Positions 5,826 to 6,306 of a stretch of DNA of 6,306 bases are shown here, piece by piece. The position numbers and the translations under genes are program-made. The notes below the pieces were generated by a model, which saw nothing but the letters and a program-made list of their open reading frames with translations, was not told the DNA's origin and made no database searches. The stretch is taken from positions 1-6,306 of the forward strand of contig JAAYLQ010000125.1 in NCBI GenBank assembly GCA_012521805.1, in the 5' to 3' direction. The stretch is from Bacillota bacterium (GTDB taxonomy: Bacteria; Bacillota; Limnochordia; Darwinibacteriales; DTU012). Position 1 is the first letter of the stretch, and each line of letters begins with the position of its first letter.

Positions 5826-5853
5826 ATTGTATCAATTTACTTAAATGCAGCAA
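5826..5853 (-). promoter_or_regulatory. Candidate extended -10 promoter for the DUF1538/PII operon
   Basis: On the minus strand TGATACAAT (5834-5826) forms an extended -10 (TGn plus TACAAT, 5 of 6 matches). A weak -35 TTGCTG (5853-5848) lies 16 nt upstream. The start point would be near 5819, giving a short leader of about 40 nt. An AAAACGTTTT palindrome (5816-5825) lies directly at the predicted start point. A second, weaker option uses TTGACG near 5885 with GAAAAT 17 nt later. Confidence 0.5.
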
Positions 5854-5902
5854 CGCTATTTTCTCATATTAAGTCACCAGCGTCAAGTAGGTCATTTTAT
5901 GG

Positions 5903-6306
5903 CTATTTAAGACAAAAATACAGCGGATTAGCAAAATCCTGCTCATGATAAAATGCTAGTTCTAAAGTCTGCTGATCGTAAACAATTGACCACAGGGTAC
6001 TGATTCTGCCCCTTTGGGCTGCAGCGGCCAGCGCGTTTTTGATCTCCTCATGAGACAATATGCCGTTACCGGCAGTATAATGCTCCATCAGCACTTGATA
6101 ACGATCATGTCCTTGACCAACCCGATAATAGGAACCAGGGGTAAGAAAATAATTGGTCACCACCGGGGTAGCAAAAACATGCATTTTATTTTCAACATAC
6201 TCCACTACAACACTGCGTCCAGCTGCATCGCTTAAAGCAAAGTGATAATCACTGTCTGCCGAAGCGTGCATATCATACTGCTTTAGCAGTTCTAAAGCCT
6301 CGGGAA
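5903..6306 (-). CDS. Choloylglycine hydrolase-like linear amide C-N hydrolase, C-terminal part
   Basis: The frame is open from the right edge to TAG at 5905-5903, giving the last 133 residues of a longer protein; ATG 6271 is internal, since coding sense (PEALELLKQYD) continues upstream. The fragment matches the C-terminal half of CBAH-type Ntn hydrolases: MHASADSDYHFALSDAAGRS (visible residues 12-31), VVVEYVENKM (32-41), PVVTN with Asn51 (equivalent to the conserved Asn of bile salt hydrolase VLTN), GQGHDRY with Arg68 (likely the conserved catalytic-site Arg), and STLWSIVYD (102-110). The nucleophilic N-terminal cysteine lies outside the window. Relatives hydrolyse amide bonds in bile salts, penicillin V, N-acyl-homoserine lactones or related amides; which applies cannot be told here. 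It is followed by a 124-bp gap with its own promoter candidate, so it is probably a separate unit from the DUF1538 operon. Confidence 0.78.
   Translation of the reverse strand, partial: PEALELLKQYDMHASADSDYHFALSDAAGRSVVVEYVENKMHVFATPVVTNYFLTPGSYYRVGQGHDRYQVLMEHYTAGNGILSHEEIKNALAAAAQRGRISTLWSIVYDQQTLELAFYHEQDFANPLYFCLK

Noticed and set aside
5903..6271. Small stand-alone 122-residue protein starting at ATG 6271
   Set aside because: The frame continues upstream to the window edge with family-like sequence and no ribosome binding site precedes ATG 6271, so this is the tail of a larger hydrolase.

Overview
The window looks like chromosomal DNA from a low- to mid-GC member of the Bacillota (Clostridia-like or a related anaerobic lineage). 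The evidence is a T-box riboswitch, strong AGGAGG-type ribosome binding sites, a perfect consensus vegetative promoter (TTGACA, 17 nt, TATAAT), and the mix of protein families. The exact genus cannot be read from the sequence. No rRNA, tRNA, CRISPR array, transposase or phage gene was seen.

Layout, left to right. (1) Positions 1-1102, minus strand: most of a cytoplasmic gamma-glutamyltransferase-like Ntn hydrolase, cut by the left edge just after its catalytic threonine. (2) Positions 1103-1226: a divergent intergenic gap holding a 60-bp element bounded by inverted TTCGGCA/TGCCGAA ends. (3) Positions 1227-1679, plus strand: a small YccF-family membrane protein made of two similar halves. (4) Positions 1680-2019: a consensus promoter and a complete T-box riboswitch with terminator and antiterminator, whose best-fitting specifier codon is UAC (Tyr). 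(5) Positions 2020-3465, plus strand: a PLP-dependent beta-eliminating lyase of the tyrosine phenol-lyase/tryptophanase family. It keeps most PLP-binding residues and the TPL-type substrate pair but has several unusual substitutions. (6) Positions 3466-3508: a hairpin, probably a shared terminator, between convergent genes. (7) Positions 3509-5778, minus strand: a two-gene operon of a duplicated DUF1538-type membrane protein followed by a tandem PII-like regulatory protein. (8) Positions 5779-5902: a promoter region for that operon. (9) Positions 5903-6306, minus strand: the C-terminal third or so of a choloylglycine-hydrolase-like (linear amide C-N hydrolase) protein, cut by the right edge.

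Two units stand out. The first is a tyrosine-type T-box placed in front of an enzyme whose known relatives degrade tyrosine or tryptophan. Uncharged tRNA-Tyr would switch this gene on when tyrosine is short, which suggests that the enzyme runs in the synthetic direction, acts on something else, or has been misassigned by homology. The second is the DUF1538/PII-like pair, which resembles the AmtB/GlnK arrangement: a membrane transporter candidate with a dedicated soluble PII-fold partner. Here both the membrane protein and the regulator are internal tandem duplications. Two amide-bond hydrolases of the Ntn type lie at the two ends, so the neighbourhood has a loose amino-acid and amide scavenging theme, but the genes are in separate transcription units and no single pathway links them.
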